Source of the DNA: Acanthacorydalis orientalis
Taxonomy: Eukaryota > Arthropoda > Insecta > Megaloptera > Corydalidae
Length of the DNA stretch: 64,000 nt
Assembly: GCA_034766995.1 (NCBI GenBank)
Contig: CM068322.1
Span: 13,229,310-13,293,309, forward strand
Direction of reading: 5' to 3'
The notes under the pieces were generated by a model. The model had not been told where the DNA came from. It saw only the letters and a program-made list of their open reading frames with translations, and did not search any database. How positions within the stretch are numbered: the stretch's first letter is position 1; every line of letters begins with the position of its first letter. Below, piece after piece: positions 1-11,990 of this stretch. Made by a program: the position numbers and the translations under genes.

Positions 1-362
1 ACCATAGGTGCTTAACGCCGAAATCATTCTAAGACTCCAAATAACACAGAGGAGATGGAGAAATGCATGCTAGGGATAACAAGAAGAGGTAGAAAAAGAA
101 TAGAATGGATACCAGAATAGACAGGAGCCACAAATGTAATAAGAAGAGTGAAGAGTCTGAAATGAAAATGGGCGAGGCATATTGCACGAAGAAAAGATAA
201 CCTATGTACAATAGAAATTATTAATTGGGAATCAAGGAATATAAAAATAGCAATGAACAGATGGCATAAGGAAATTTAAAAAAATATTGGAAATCAGTGG
301 AAAAAAGAGGCAATCAATTATGCAAAATGGAAAATAATAGAAGAGGTCTTTATCTAGCAGTG
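1..362 (+). pseudogene. 3' tail of RTE-type LINE reverse-transcriptase ORF
   Basis: With a few stops tolerated, the plus strand reads LRLQITQRRWRNACLGI, then RIEWIPE, a T-G-A-T-N-V-I segment, SLKWKWARHIARRKDN, and W-H-K-E-I ... W-K-K-E-A-I-N-Y-A-K-W. That order (QR-x-MERxMLGI, R-x-K-W-x-W-A-G-H-I-A-R, RWxDDI, A-x-D-R-x-x-W) is the standard C-terminal end of RTE-clade endonuclease/reverse-transcriptase proteins of insects. In-frame stops and missing residues show it is dead. It is cut by the window edge on the left. On the right it ends in a short TGAT-type tail that runs into a (TA)n tract, as RTE elements commonly end in simple repeats. Clade assignment is from memory of the family pattern. 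Confidence 0.7.
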
Positions 363-380
363 GATTGATAGAGGGTGATG

Positions 381-392
381 ATATATATACGA

Positions 393-452
<60 letters not shown>
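381..452. repeat. (TA)n microsatellite
   Basis: A 72-bp TA tract with one ACGAG interruption near its left end. It directly follows the end of the LINE relic and may have grown from its simple-repeat tail. Confidence 0.95.
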
Positions 453-454
<2 letters not shown>

Positions 455-990
455 AATGAGAAAAAGAGAGTCAGAGGGTTTTATAAAGAGTCCCGTACAT
501 TTATAAATAGATTCAGGGATTTAAATTTAACAAAAAATGCTTCTATAGCCATGTAATCTCTAATACTTTATAAAAAAATATTGTTTTTTTTACTTCCCTT
601 TAAAATAAAAAAAAATATTTTTTTTATTAGGTAACATTTTTATATTACTTCGTTATTTGAAACATTTATTAAAGAACGTTGATTGTTAAATATATGTTAA
701 CAATAAAATTAGTTCTTATTTTAAAATTTAAATTTTATATAGATTACATTTATAAATATCAATATTATCAACAATAATATATTTAGCTTATGATTCACTG
801 ATTAATGAAGACCTTTTTAAATTTATTTTAACTTTTAACTAAATCGGGAACTAATGACTTAGTTTTCGACTCGACCCCAAATCCTAAATATTTTTTAACC
901 TCAATTATACAGAGTTTTTTTAAAATTCACTTATTTCTTCATATATTTTCAGCGCTTCTTCTGATATTTTCGTTTTATATTTTCTTGTTT

Positions 991-1185
991 CTAAGATTTG
1001 TCATATTTCGTGCCTATAAATATTAATTTACTATCCTTTTGATGCTTTCGGTTGAAATATGTCTTGTACTTTTTTATTTTTGTGTCAATTATTATTCTTA
1101 CACCTTTCTCTTTGTAATTCGGATATTTTTTCAATATTATGTGTGCTTCCTGTAATTGATTAATTATTTTGACATTGAACACCAT
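991..1185 (-). pseudogene. Unidentified coding-like fragment
   Basis: A 64-codon open frame free of simple repeats, with a charged, lysine-rich composition (for example QLQEAHIILKKYPNYKEKG, then VRIIIDTKIKKYKTY). It does not begin at a convincing start and has no visible splice sites. The reading remains protein-like until the stop and looks more like a transposon or retroelement remnant than random AT-rich sequence. I do not recognise the family. Confidence 0.25.
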
Positions 1186-1610
1186 GTCCTTGACACTGAC
1201 ATAATATATATCGATGGAAAAGTTTTATATAAAAATGAAATTTTCGATTTAAGTAATGAGCAATTTCCTTCCAATAAGTTCTATCCCATATTTATCTCCA
1301 AATAAATTCCTCATTTAATCATTTATTCTTGGCAATAAGTTGAAAAAAATATACTCTTCAACTTCTTCAATTAATGTTTTATTTATGTATAATATGTTTA
1401 TGTAGTGTGTAGGTATAATTTAAAGTTTACATTTATTTATTATGTATATAAATATAACTTTTTAATTTTCCTTATAATTATACCATTGTGATTAATATAG
1501 AAAAAGTGTGAAAAAAAATTGTGTATAATTTATCAATCAATGATATTAGTAAGGATTATTATGATAAAATTTAGTCTATTCCAAAGTGGTGTGCTATAAA
1601 ATAATTTGAC

Positions 1611-1613
<3 letters not shown>

Positions 1614-1699
<86 letters not shown>
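1614..1699. repeat. (TA)n microsatellite, 86 bp
   Basis: An uninterrupted TA dinucleotide run, one of the longest pure tracts in the window. Confidence 0.97.
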
Positions 1700-1703
<4 letters not shown>

Positions 1704-3177
1704 GTAGTCTACATACAGTCTTTTCTTTTTAGTATAATTACTAACAAAAATATTTTTATAAAAATTTAGTGTGATCTTTTGAAAAACATAATTTTGTGAT
1801 TAACTGTGACACAAAACAATTTTTAATTCTCTCATAAAAATAAACAATTTATGAATGACGGAAATGAAAATTACTAATAAAAAATGTACGAAGTATTCGA
1901 GTATGAACCTATCGTGTAGAAAATTAATAAATTAAACGAATGGACACTGACTTCAAACATATTTGTGTCATACGTCGATGTCTGTCATGAACGAATACCA
2001 TTTATAAAGTTGATCGTTCACTTCCGTTAAGCACTTCCGGCGTGCTGCTGTGTTTATTGCAATAAAACTTGTCTGGTACAGAGCTATGTTACTGCGTTAC
2101 AGATAGATTAAGGTTCTTAGAACATATCTCTGTATTACACGTTTAATCTACACTGATACCTTCTACAGTAAATAAAACTAAATTATTCAACGTGATACTT
2201 AGGTTCGTGTACTTATTTTGTTGCTATACTTCAATATCATATACGTTTTTTTGGGATTAGAAAAATTCTGCTAAAACATTTAGCGGATGTTTTTTTATCG
2301 ATTTTAATTTTTTGATGCTGATACTTAAATACATATATTAAAAAACGTTTCGTATTAAAATGATTAGAATTCTTATTTATTGTTTATAACATTTTATACC
2401 TTTTAACTACAGTAATAAATTATGGTTATTTAAATTCCAAGTTGATTATTAAAAATATAACTATAAATATTGTGAAAGTGAAGATTAATGTTTGAGATGC
2501 ATTTTAATTTTATTACTTATTGATTTATTTGAAAAAAAAGAAAGGTTATAAATGGAAATTAATTATAATTTTGTATATATACGTTGGACTAGGAATGATA
2601 ATTTTATATTAAATTTGAAATCAAAATATTTGTTTTCTGAAATATTATTCAAAATATATTCATGAATATTACTGATGTTTTGTGTATGTCTTCGTTTAAA
2701 ATATTTTTTAAATAGTATTTTTACTATTTTTTCTTAACTAGTAGCTTAAATACGGGTACTTTTTCCAATTACTGGATTCAATCATGTGATTTCAGTCATT
2801 GAAGTGTATATGTTAATTATAATATGTCTCGTTTGTCTGTGCATTATACAACAGTATTTATCTATATTTAATATTAAGTTATAAATATAAGAGAGAGAGA
2901 ACTTAATATACGAATATGAATTTTCTGTCAGAATAGAGTTGACATAGGCTAAATTCACATTAACAAATTAATTCCTTTTTCATCTTAAAAACTACAAAAA
3001 AAAAGTCTGCTTAAAAATAATCAATAAATTATTATTGATAATTTTTAATTTTTTTATGTGCATTTTGATAACATTGTCATTATCTTCAGAATGTTAAGGT
3101 ACAGAACAATTTTATTACTACAAATACCATAGTTTTCTCTACTTGAATGCTCTGAGATACGTTGCTATATGATATGC

Positions 3178-3179
<2 letters not shown>

Positions 3180-3214
<35 letters not shown>

Positions 3215-3216
3215 GA

Positions 3217-3303
<87 letters not shown>
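3180..3303. repeat. (TA)n microsatellite, about 124 bp
   Basis: Two TA runs separated by a single ACGAGT interruption. The same CGAG interruption is seen in the tracts near 390 and 30080, which suggests a shared mutational pattern in these repeats. Confidence 0.95.
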
Positions 3304-3305
<2 letters not shown>

Positions 3306-3489
3306 TAACAATGAAAAGTGATCAATAATAATTTATCGGATATTTCAGATTTTTTTACGGTTTGTGGGGTGCAAAAATAATTCATTTGTGAAAATGAATT
3401 ATTTGTTTTTAAAATTAGGATATAAATCATCTGTCGTAATAAATAGTGAGGTTAGAAATAAATATTGAGCATTGAAAATAAAAAAATGG

Positions 3490-3539
<50 letters not shown>

Positions 3540-4129
3540 AGATAAGTGTTCAGAAGTTATGTTATGAAATAGCTGAAAAAATTAGCACAGTCTTTTTTCC
3601 TAAATAATATAATTCTTAACTAATAACTTGAAAATAATCCCAAGTCCAGTATAGTTTTCTGTTTCTAAACTAAACGCTAAATTCCCAAAAAAATATTTTT
3701 TCGTTATGTTGTACAATAAACTAAGTAAACTAATATACTAAACAATCGACACCCCCCCCCAATTTTTAAAATTTTATCTGTACAGTGTATCAATTAAGCT
3801 AACATTGTTCCTATTTTGAAATGAAATATTTCCTGAATAATATATTAATTTTAAAACTAAGATATAATTGTTATTTAGACGCAAATAGGATCAATTGGTT
3901 ATGTTTTTGACTATTATTGAAAATATAACATGTTTTTAGCAATATTTGTGCAAGTTCTTTATATTTGTTACAATAATTAGTACCGAGTATATTTTCTAGA
4001 CAGTAGCCATTTATCGATTATATTATTTTAAGTAATAAAATAATAAAATTTACTTGAATTCAATAAATATGTTTATCTTAAGATTGATATTCTATACATT
4101 GTATGAGTATAACATACACATTCGAGTAA

Positions 4130-4181
<52 letters not shown>

Positions 4182-5608
4182 GTACACATATAACTTTATA
4201 TTGAGTATCTTATGTGACATAAATTAGTACAACTAGGAGTAAATATAAAAATAGAACAACTGAAAGTAAATTTATTTCTACAAAAGCCTAAGTAAACAAC
4301 AAAGATATTCCATTTATTTTATCTTTTGTAAGATTTACTTTAAATTATTTAAATAATTTTTTAAAAGAATCATATGCTTTTAGTAAGTAAATATACTTGG
4401 CAAAAGGGCACAACCTCGCTAGAACGAATGGTCTGTGCATTAATTGATTAACTAAATCGCGACTCTACTGTATATATATATATATTATAATCTGCTTCTG
4501 AATTTATGGGGTAATTGTTTCGCAATAATTAATATATGTGTACAAAAAATGATTACAGTTAACTAATTAATCTTCCATCTAAATAAGAATCGATAGTGTT
4601 TGCAAAGAAATTCCAGGAGAGTCAATATTAACGATTCTGAGATAGTTTTGGGAATCAAAGTCTCATTTTATGTTCCTGGTGTATGGTATAGTTTCTTTGT
4701 ATTATTGTCCAGACAGAACAAAAGGAAAGTATGTTAGATTAGTAAAATAAAATATTATAATGTTTGAAAAATTATAAAATACATGCCAGATTGTTTATTT
4801 AACTATATGCGTTTTAAACGTACGGTGAAATAGTAACATATTTTTGTAAAAGATGCGAGAATAAAATTTAAACGTTTTACTAAAAGTAGAATGCTGGTAC
4901 TTAATAGGTTCAATGGAGCAAATGTCAATAAATTTAAATCGTATAATAATAACTTGATTAAAAAACGTGTTCGTTGTGTATAAAAATCATGTTATAGAAA
5001 AGAGAAAAACCTATTGATGAAATTAATTAGTAGAGCATTCTATTTAAACCGTGTCAAAATTTACGTTGAAATGAAAACAATAACAACTTATCCTTTTCTA
5101 TACAAACTTTCAACACCTCTGAGTCCACTGACAGTGTGCGCATTTGAAATTTATTGTTTCAGACTTGAAATACACTATGTTCTTGCTGTAACGAACGGTA
5201 GAGATAAACAATGATTTATGATATTTTTAACAGAGAACTACTTTCTAAACACCGTTTTTGTTCCCATGTAATTTTATTTTGGTTATAAAATCATTGTTCC
5301 GCTGTAACTGAAAAAGATTTATTGCGATCTAAGCTGATTTTTACCTCTTGAAACACTATTTTCTTTATAAAATCGTACGTCAATGATTCGCGTGTGTCAT
5401 TTCGCTGCAAGACATTATCATGTTGGCCTTATCAGTGCATATCTTGTAGTTGACGTGTATGAAACAAGGAAATTTACTTGTTTCCCTATGAAACCCAGTT
5501 GAGCAAAGAAGCTATTACTGAAATTAGTTGGTGCAAATTCAGTTTTCACAATGTAGATTATATAACAAGATTAACATTATGCATACGAAACATAAACATA
5601 GATAAACA

Positions 5609-5657
<49 letters not shown>

Positions 5658-6066
5658 TTTAAAAGTTATAAGAAAAAAGTGTCTCTATAACAAAAAAAAA
5701 TATATATGTAAGCATGTCTGTCAATATTTGAATAAGGTTGTCATTCTGTTGACCATGTTGTATATTTTATAGATTATATCAACACGTGGAAATATTGAAC
5801 ACATGCTCTCGTGTTACAGGAATTGTGAAAAATGATTTCTTGTGCAGGTAGCGTAAATTTATGTAAGAAAACTGTTTTAGGATATATTTGTAAAAAATGA
5901 AAGTGGGCGACAAAAAAGTGTTAATAATAAAAATTATAAATATATTTGATTGTAAACGATTCGTTTCAAGAGAAGAAATTGTGCTATAATTATTCCGATT
6001 TCGTAGAAATTGAGTACCATTTAAAGTTATTGAATTACTTATAAATGTATTTTTAGCTAATTATGT

Positions 6067-6205
<139 letters not shown>

Positions 6206-6748
6206 CGAGTAGGTAAATCAGTATCTTTTAACTCTTGAACAATTTGAATTTTGTAGGAATGAAAATTTAAATCCTTATCTAAGATAAATGTAAATATAGA
6301 GCGGACACATCCTACTACCTGGACATTGATATAATGATTAGTAAATAATAAGCTAAATATGTTAAATAACAAAACAAATCTCGCTGATTTGCATTCCTTG
6401 AGTATTTGATCATACGTTTTATATATATTATAATAATTTTTTTGCTCAAAATATTTTATAAATTGCTTGAATTGTAACAGTCGAATTCACATCGCGTTTT
6501 CTTAATTTCATTTAGGTATGACTAAGGAACACGCATAACTTATTTACAAGATAAATATTAAAATATAAGTTATTTTTACATTATGAAAAAAGTTTTAGCT
6601 TATCGAAAATACCCCAAAGAAATGTTGAAATAAATTGGAATTTCAATAATATTTGTTATTTAAAAATTTAAGTGCCTATGTATTAGTACATAAAAATGGT
6701 CACTGCCCAGTAATTAACCAATTATCACGACACCACTGCACCATCACG

Positions 6749-6806
6749 GCACCAATGATGACGACCGAATTTCTGGTCCAGAAATTCGGCGTCATCATTT
6801 TGGTGC
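6749..6806. repeat. Near-perfect palindrome (28/29-bp arms, almost no loop)
   Basis: The left arm 6749-6776 and right arm 6778-6806 are reverse complements apart from two small indels. The central 25 bp (CCGAATTTCTGG, T, CCAGAAATTCGG) is a perfect palindrome around one base. It lies in a locally GC-richer patch and is not a simple repeat. It could be an inverted duplication formed at a break or the two ends of a collapsed TIR element. A transcript would fold into a tight hairpin, but the minimal loop argues against a normal microRNA precursor. Confidence 0.85.
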
Positions 6807-6879
6807 TCGCTTATTTGTGTAGTAATATCTGGAAACGGCACGTTACAGTTTCTAAAATAATTGCAGAATTTACCGGAAT

Positions 6880-6943
6880 GAAACTTGTAAGTATTTGATA
6901 TTGTTTACAATCATTATTGATATATTTAAACAACACATACATG

Positions 6944-6977
<34 letters not shown>

Positions 6978-7060
6978 TGTGTGTGTGTGTGAGTATGTGA
7001 GTGTATGTTGTTTAAATATATCAATAATGGTTGTAAAAAATTTCAAAACTTACAAATTTC
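6880..7060. repeat. Fold-back element with (TA)n/(TG)n loop
   Basis: The arm 6880-6940 (starting GAAACTTGTAAG, ending TTTAAACAACACATAC) is the inverted complement of 7003-7060 (starting GTATGTTGTTTAAATATATC). The match is very close over the inner 30 bp and weaker outside. The loop is a TA run followed by a TG run. It resembles a fold-back type MITE or an inverted duplication; no coding function is visible. Confidence 0.75.
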
Positions 7061-7336
7061 ACACACATACACACATACATGTCTGCTGTTTCTTGGGAAG
7101 CCGGTTTCAAGCGCATTACCGTATACATTCTTTTAAATATAACGTAGTCTTTGTTTCATGTCGATAAAAATCAATTTCATTGAACATGAGTGTACTTTGT
7201 ATCAACTCTTAGTATTTTCTTAGTTTATATATATGCAGAAATAAAGTGTGAATTTACTAACGAAAAATTATAATATGCTACCTTAAATTATTTTCGTTCG
7301 TCCAGAAGTATTACACATACATACATATGTATGTGT

Positions 7337-7394
<58 letters not shown>
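7061..7394. other. Non-coding AT-rich spacer ending in (TA)n
   Basis: No gene recognised. It ends with the TA tract 7341-7389, which forms the left flank of the Tigger relic. Confidence 0.6.
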
Positions 7395-8687
7395 TATAAT
7401 CGTTCCATTTATACTGCCTCATTTACGCGAATTCACTTTAACGCAGTTGAAAAATTTTTAAATTTTAAATAATCAACGAGACACCAGATGTCGCCATAAA
7501 TACAAATTGTAATTGTACAAATCCGGGAATTCTCCAATTTAATTTATTCAGTAATCTTATTTACAATTGTGTAGTAAATATATGCAGTATAGTAAAAATT
7601 AATAGTATAAATAAATAAAATAAATAGTAAAAATGTGTGGAGGTTGAGTATTATAACAAGATCCAAGATAGTGAAATATGCAAGAAATACTATTATGGTG
7701 AAAATGGAAAAGTTATTAATTCAGTGGACACAAGATGATAGCCAAAAATACATTGGTATTGGATACACGCATTATACAAAATAAGGTCTGTCAATTTTTA
7801 ATTAGTCGAAACCAGAAAATGATGAAAAGCAAAATAAAGAAAGGATGAAGAAAACTCATTATCTTTCGTTGCCAGGAATGGATGGTTTGACAAATTCAAG
7901 AAAAGATACAATCTACACAACATCAAGTTTATGGCCGAATCTGCTAGTGCTGATAGGGAAGCAGCTACAGAATATGTGAAATGTTTTAAAATTTTCATTG
8001 AAAATAACAGTTAAAATGTTCAGCAAGTGTTTAATGTTGGCGAAACTGAATTGTTTTGGAAGCATATGCTAGGTCGTACATTTATATCGAAAGAAGAAAA
8101 AGTAGCTCTCGGATTCAAGTCTGATAAAGACATCCTCACACTGCTATTTTATAGAAATGCCAGTGGTGAATATAAATGCAAACGACTTTTAATTTACCAT
8201 TATTTTAATCCACGCGTCCTCAAACATGTTGATAAATATCGGCTTCCAGTCCACTGGAAATCCAATAAAAAAATCATAGATAACAGCATGTTTGTTTGAA
8301 GATTGGTTCACCAACATCTGCCGAGAAGTTAAGGGATATTGTCGTCTTCACAAAATTCCTTTTAAAATCCTGTTGATAATAGATAATGTACTTAGCCATC
8401 CAGTAAATCTTGATCAGCTAAATCCTAATGTAAATGTAATGTTCATGACACCTAACACAACTGCATTAATACAACCTACGGACCAGAGAGTAATTGCAAG
8501 TTTTAAAAAATATTACCTGAAATATACTTTTAAACAAATGTTTGATAAGTTGAAGACGGATTTATTATTCGAGAATGTGGAACAGATCTCTATTTTAAAC
8601 AGCTTTCCATGACTCCATTACACGGTTTCTATTTACGCTGTTTCTGTTTTCGTGGAACCAACTATTCGCGTAAATGGAGGGATTATA

Positions 8688-8688
<1 letters not shown>
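7395..8688 (+). mobile_element. Tigger/pogo-type DNA transposon relic, inserted in (TA)n
   Basis: The left end reads TATAATCGTTCCATTTA followed by TTTACGCGAATTC. The right end, reverse-complemented, reads TATAATCCCTCCATTTACGCGAA. These form an imperfect terminal inverted repeat around a decayed Tigger transposase. On both sides the element abuts long TA runs (7341-7389 and 8689-8756). Pogo-superfamily elements target TA, so insertion into a pre-existing TA microsatellite, or TA expansion at the target duplication, are both possible. The N-terminal DNA-binding part is incomplete. Confidence 0.8.
7695..8612 (+). pseudogene. Tigger-like transposase pseudogene (CENP-B HTH + DDE)
   Basis: Read with several frame changes, the protein shows the start MVKMEKLLIQW, then the CENP-B/HTH-psq segment WFDKFKKRYNLHNIKF, with AESASADREAA after it. 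The DDE domain follows: VFNVGETELFW, then SKEEKVALGFKSDKDILTLL, NASGEYKCKRLLIYH, PVHWKSNKK, FEDWF, KILLIIDNVLSHP, P-N-T-T-A-L-I-Q-P-T-D-Q-R-V-I. This is the canonical order of Tigger transposases. It is dead: the frame is broken near 8000 and 8295, and the first catalytic aspartate (normally N-V-D-E-T) is glycine. The aspartates of the LIIDN and PTDQ motifs remain. The frame-8027 and frame-8292 parts overlap by only a few bases, pointing to one small indel. Confidence 0.85.

Positions 8689-8756
<68 letters not shown>
8689..8756. repeat. (TA)n microsatellite abutting Tigger right end
   Basis: A pure TA run starting immediately after the Tigger terminal sequence. Confidence 0.97.
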
Positions 8757-8761
<5 letters not shown>

Positions 8762-8829
8762 ATGAAACAAAACGTACACGTGCGACATTTCGTGCGTTTT
8801 AGTAAGCCCCTTAAAGATAATAACCTTTA

Positions 8830-9240
8830 AGTAAACTACAGGAGGTCTCGTACTACACGCGTTTATTTTGTTGGAGCGTGCACCGTCGCGACTATCTGGC
8901 TCTGCCGATAAGTGGATGATACCGACGCCTCGACGGGGATTACCCGCTCGCCAGACAGCGAGATCCACGCGGTCCGACGCCCCTCCGTGACGTATTACGC
9001 GCTCGAAAATATAGATTTATGACATGACGTGATGCCCGCCCGTCGAGTGAAAAGTGTCTGTTCAATGGACTTTTTATACGTTACATCACTGTAAAGGACG
9101 TCGAGACGAGACGAGACGACGGTGTGAGTCGTAGTTGAGTCAACCGTACGTCGATATAAACTGTCCCTCGCACCTTTCAATACTGAAATTTCTACGTTAC
9201 TCTGAAAAATTGTTAAAGTGATTGCGTTATACATCGACTG
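8830..9240. promoter_or_regulatory. GC-rich, CpG-rich island; candidate promoter or unrecognised exon
   Basis: In a window that is otherwise extremely AT-rich, this 400-bp block is rich in G, C and CpG (for example CGACGCCTCGACGGGG and CCGTCGCGAC) and contains the short tandem GAGAC repeats at about 9103-9120. TATA-like strings are present on both strands: TATAAA near 9156 on the plus strand and TATAAAAAG at about 9070-9078 on the minus strand. The latter is followed about 30 nt later by a pyrimidine-rich TTTTCACTC. No clear coding potential was recognised. A promoter or enhancer is an inference from composition only. Confidence 0.3.
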
Positions 9241-10466
9241 CGCTCATTTTTTTTTCTCTCCGGATACAAAAGAATGTTGGAAAAACGAAAAACGAAGATT
9301 AGGTAGTTTCGATGGAATGTAGAAGTATCAAGTTTATTATCTAACTTTAATTTCGGAATTCAATTTTACTAATCTGTTTTGTGTTGTATTAAAATACGTT
9401 GATTGAATTTTATCCATTTTTTTTAAAATCTCAGTTCATTGTTGACTATAAATTTTATCGAATCTTTCAACATTTTATTTTTGTGCTTTACAAGGAGGTT
9501 AATAGTAAAGATTTCACATTTTACTAATAATTTATGAAGTTTAGGTTACTATTTTCAAAATATGGTATGTAAGAACTTCATAACTTATGTTTTTTAGTTT
9601 TCTTTAATGAATAACAAGTATTATGATAGTTGATTTATTTCACTTAATTTATTTGTATTTGTAGAGATGTACAATTTATGACCATTAGTAAAATTCGTAA
9701 TAGTTTAATTTTCTAATAAGAATGAATAATGGGTACGATATAAAAGTAATAGACATAGATTAATTTCGCTAGTGAGACTTGATTGAGATTTTAGAAATTC
9801 TGTAATTAGTAGTGAAAGTAGGATACACCATATTTTACAAATTTTATTTATAAAATATGGTGTATATAGAAAGTGTAATGAAGATTTTCGTTTTGTTTTG
9901 AATAGATATTATAAGTTTGATAGTCTAAGAGAATTTTTTAAACAACTAATATGGATTTATCTAAGAAGCAACACAAGATTACATTTCAAACCATTTAATG
10001 GGTATTTAATATAAAATAAATTTCATTAAATATTAGTGGGTTCCACAGGAGACCGACAAAAACGATCATAAATATAAAGTGCAGATAAATTATTGAAAAA
10101 TTTGTGTGAGTAAAGAAATTATTTTCAATAGAGATAAAAGAACTTGTTTCATTATTGTGTATTTGTTTTTATTAAGGCACTAACGTTACAAATTTAAGAT
10201 AAGTAATAGATTAGTTCCCAAAAATCTTTCTAATTTATACTAAACAGGCATATTATTATTATATAATTTGTTAATTAATTTCTTATACTCTTTGTCCACG
10301 TTGACATTGTAAAATTAATCCATAGCCACTTATATCATGATATACAATATTTTATGAAGTGAAAAGAGCTTACTTGGTTCATTTTCACAGATTCTTTTTA
10401 TTTTCTCCAATTAGATTATATTGACAAGTGGAACAAATTTTCGCAAACGTTATGTTTTTTAATTTA

Positions 10467-10520
<54 letters not shown>

Positions 10521-10789
10521 GTCCATGCAAACATTTATAAAGATTAAATAAATTCTAGTTTTGTGTTATTTTACCCCGTCTGTATTTGAATGAGAAATAA
10601 AATATAATATATATGAAACGAGAAGTAATGGAAGTAAAGAAATATATTCAAACCTCTATTCATTAAGATTATCTTTATTCGTCATTATTTATTCATCAAG
10701 GTTATTACAAATGCTAGTTTGAAATTTATAGATTTTTTTTAAATATTTTATAGTTGCGCTTTTGTAAAATACAATACTACAATAAAATG

Positions 10790-10821
<32 letters not shown>

Positions 10822-11367
10822 TATATATAAAATTTAAATATATATTTATGTAACCAGCACTGAAAGTATTTCGTTCATCTTGTGCTCTTAACATTTTATC
10901 GGAAGCAATTTGGACAACCAACTGATTACTTTTAAAATTAACATTTCTTTTAAAAAATGTTCGTCTCGTTCAAGTTCACCGAAATATTCGAAACGACGCA
11001 ATGTATTATTCAGAAACATTTATCTTGAACTAATGACGGAATCAACATCGAAATTCAGAAGAGTCATTATCTAAATCTCTTACATTTAAAAACAGAATTA
11101 AGAAAAAGTCGAAACGATTCTCGGACGTTATTATCGTGTAATTGTCTACAGAATCGACATTTTAATTCGAAATGAGAGATAATGAAGCAACATGAATGAA
11201 TTAAATATTCAGGCTCGATAAAAACGATTATTAACAAAAAATCATTTAAAGACGTTAGTGGTATCTTAAAGTATAATTGACATGTTTTTTTTGCAATGAA
11301 ATGGAATATAAATGATTTAGTATCTGTTTTGTCTTGTGGTAAACACAAAATATTCCAAGAAATACAA

Positions 11368-11368
<1 letters not shown>
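9241..11368. other. AT-rich stretch without recognised genes
   Basis: Contains TA tracts at 10470-10518 and 10788-10815 and a hairpin at 9823-9865. A non-repetitive patch around 11040-11180 has somewhat higher complexity. No coding exon was recognised. Confidence 0.55.
9823..9865. repeat. 15-bp perfect inverted repeat (hairpin)
   Basis: The arms ATACACCATATTTTA and TAAAATATGGTGTAT are separated by a 13-nt AT loop. No poly-T tract or gene end is associated, so a terminator role is not supported. Confidence 0.8.
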
Positions 11369-11414
<46 letters not shown>

Positions 11415-11416
11415 AA

Positions 11417-11448
<32 letters not shown>

Positions 11449-11452
11449 CAAA

Positions 11453-11505
<53 letters not shown>

Positions 11506-11520
11506 TATATATATATATAT
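11369..11520. repeat. Compound (TA)n microsatellite
   Basis: About 150 bp of TA repeat with periodic ACAAATATATG interruptions. It directly flanks the pogo-type MITE on its left. Confidence 0.95.
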
Positions 11521-11521
11521 A

Positions 11522-11942
11522 CACTCAACCTCCTTATAACGCTGTACACTGAAAACACGGTTTCGATATCATATGTTGCAAAAATTGTGTCAACCCTCCT
11601 TTAACACGATATGCTTATAACTTTTATTCTTATTCTTATATAGCACCATTTAATAAACTAGGACAACCCTCATATAGCACGAATGTTTCTATTACACTGT
11701 TTTGGTTGACATAAACAAGGAATTCCCATTGTATATCTAATAATCCGAAGTCTGGTCATCACTGTTCTTACTGGAAATTATATCAATAGACGGTTTCTTG
11801 TTTATAAATTCAGACACACTCCGAGAACATGGCACACAGAACACGGAACACATTCCCCTTGTTTGTATTACTTTCGAATTTCGTTTAGCACAGTTTCGGT
11901 ACAATATGGAACGAATTAACCGTGTTATAGGAGGGTTGACTG
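11522..11942. mobile_element. Pogo/Tigger-type MITE (421 bp) inserted in (TA)n
   Basis: The left end CACTCAACCTCCTTATAAC and the reverse complement of the right end CAGTCAACCCTCCTATAAC form terminal inverted repeats of the CAGTCAACCC...ATAAC style seen in pogo/Tigger-like elements. Both sides are bordered by TA, and beyond that by long TA runs (to 11520 and from 11949). The interior repeats the motif AACCCTC-x-TATA-x-CAC several times (near 11595 and 11670), so the TIR unit seems internally duplicated. Short overlapping open frames on both strands show no transposase motif. It is a non-autonomous element. Confidence 0.75.

Positions 11943-11948
<6 letters not shown>

Positions 11949-11987
<39 letters not shown>
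11949..11987. repeat. (TA)n microsatellite right of the MITE
   Basis: A pure TA run beginning within a few bases of the MITE end, mirroring the left flank. Confidence 0.95.

Positions 11988-11990
<3 letters not shown>

Noticed and set aside
3749..3762. Poly-C run in AT-rich sequence
   Set aside because: A short homopolymer with no associated feature.
8633..8968. Minus-strand 111-codon frame over the GC-rich island
   Set aside because: It runs through the TA tract and has no recognisable domain. The GC-rich part has an arginine-rich but otherwise unremarkable reading.
9823..9865. Hairpin as a terminator or microRNA
   Set aside because: The stem is only 15 bp and very AT-rich, with no gene end nearby. 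Such hairpins are expected by chance in AT-rich DNA.
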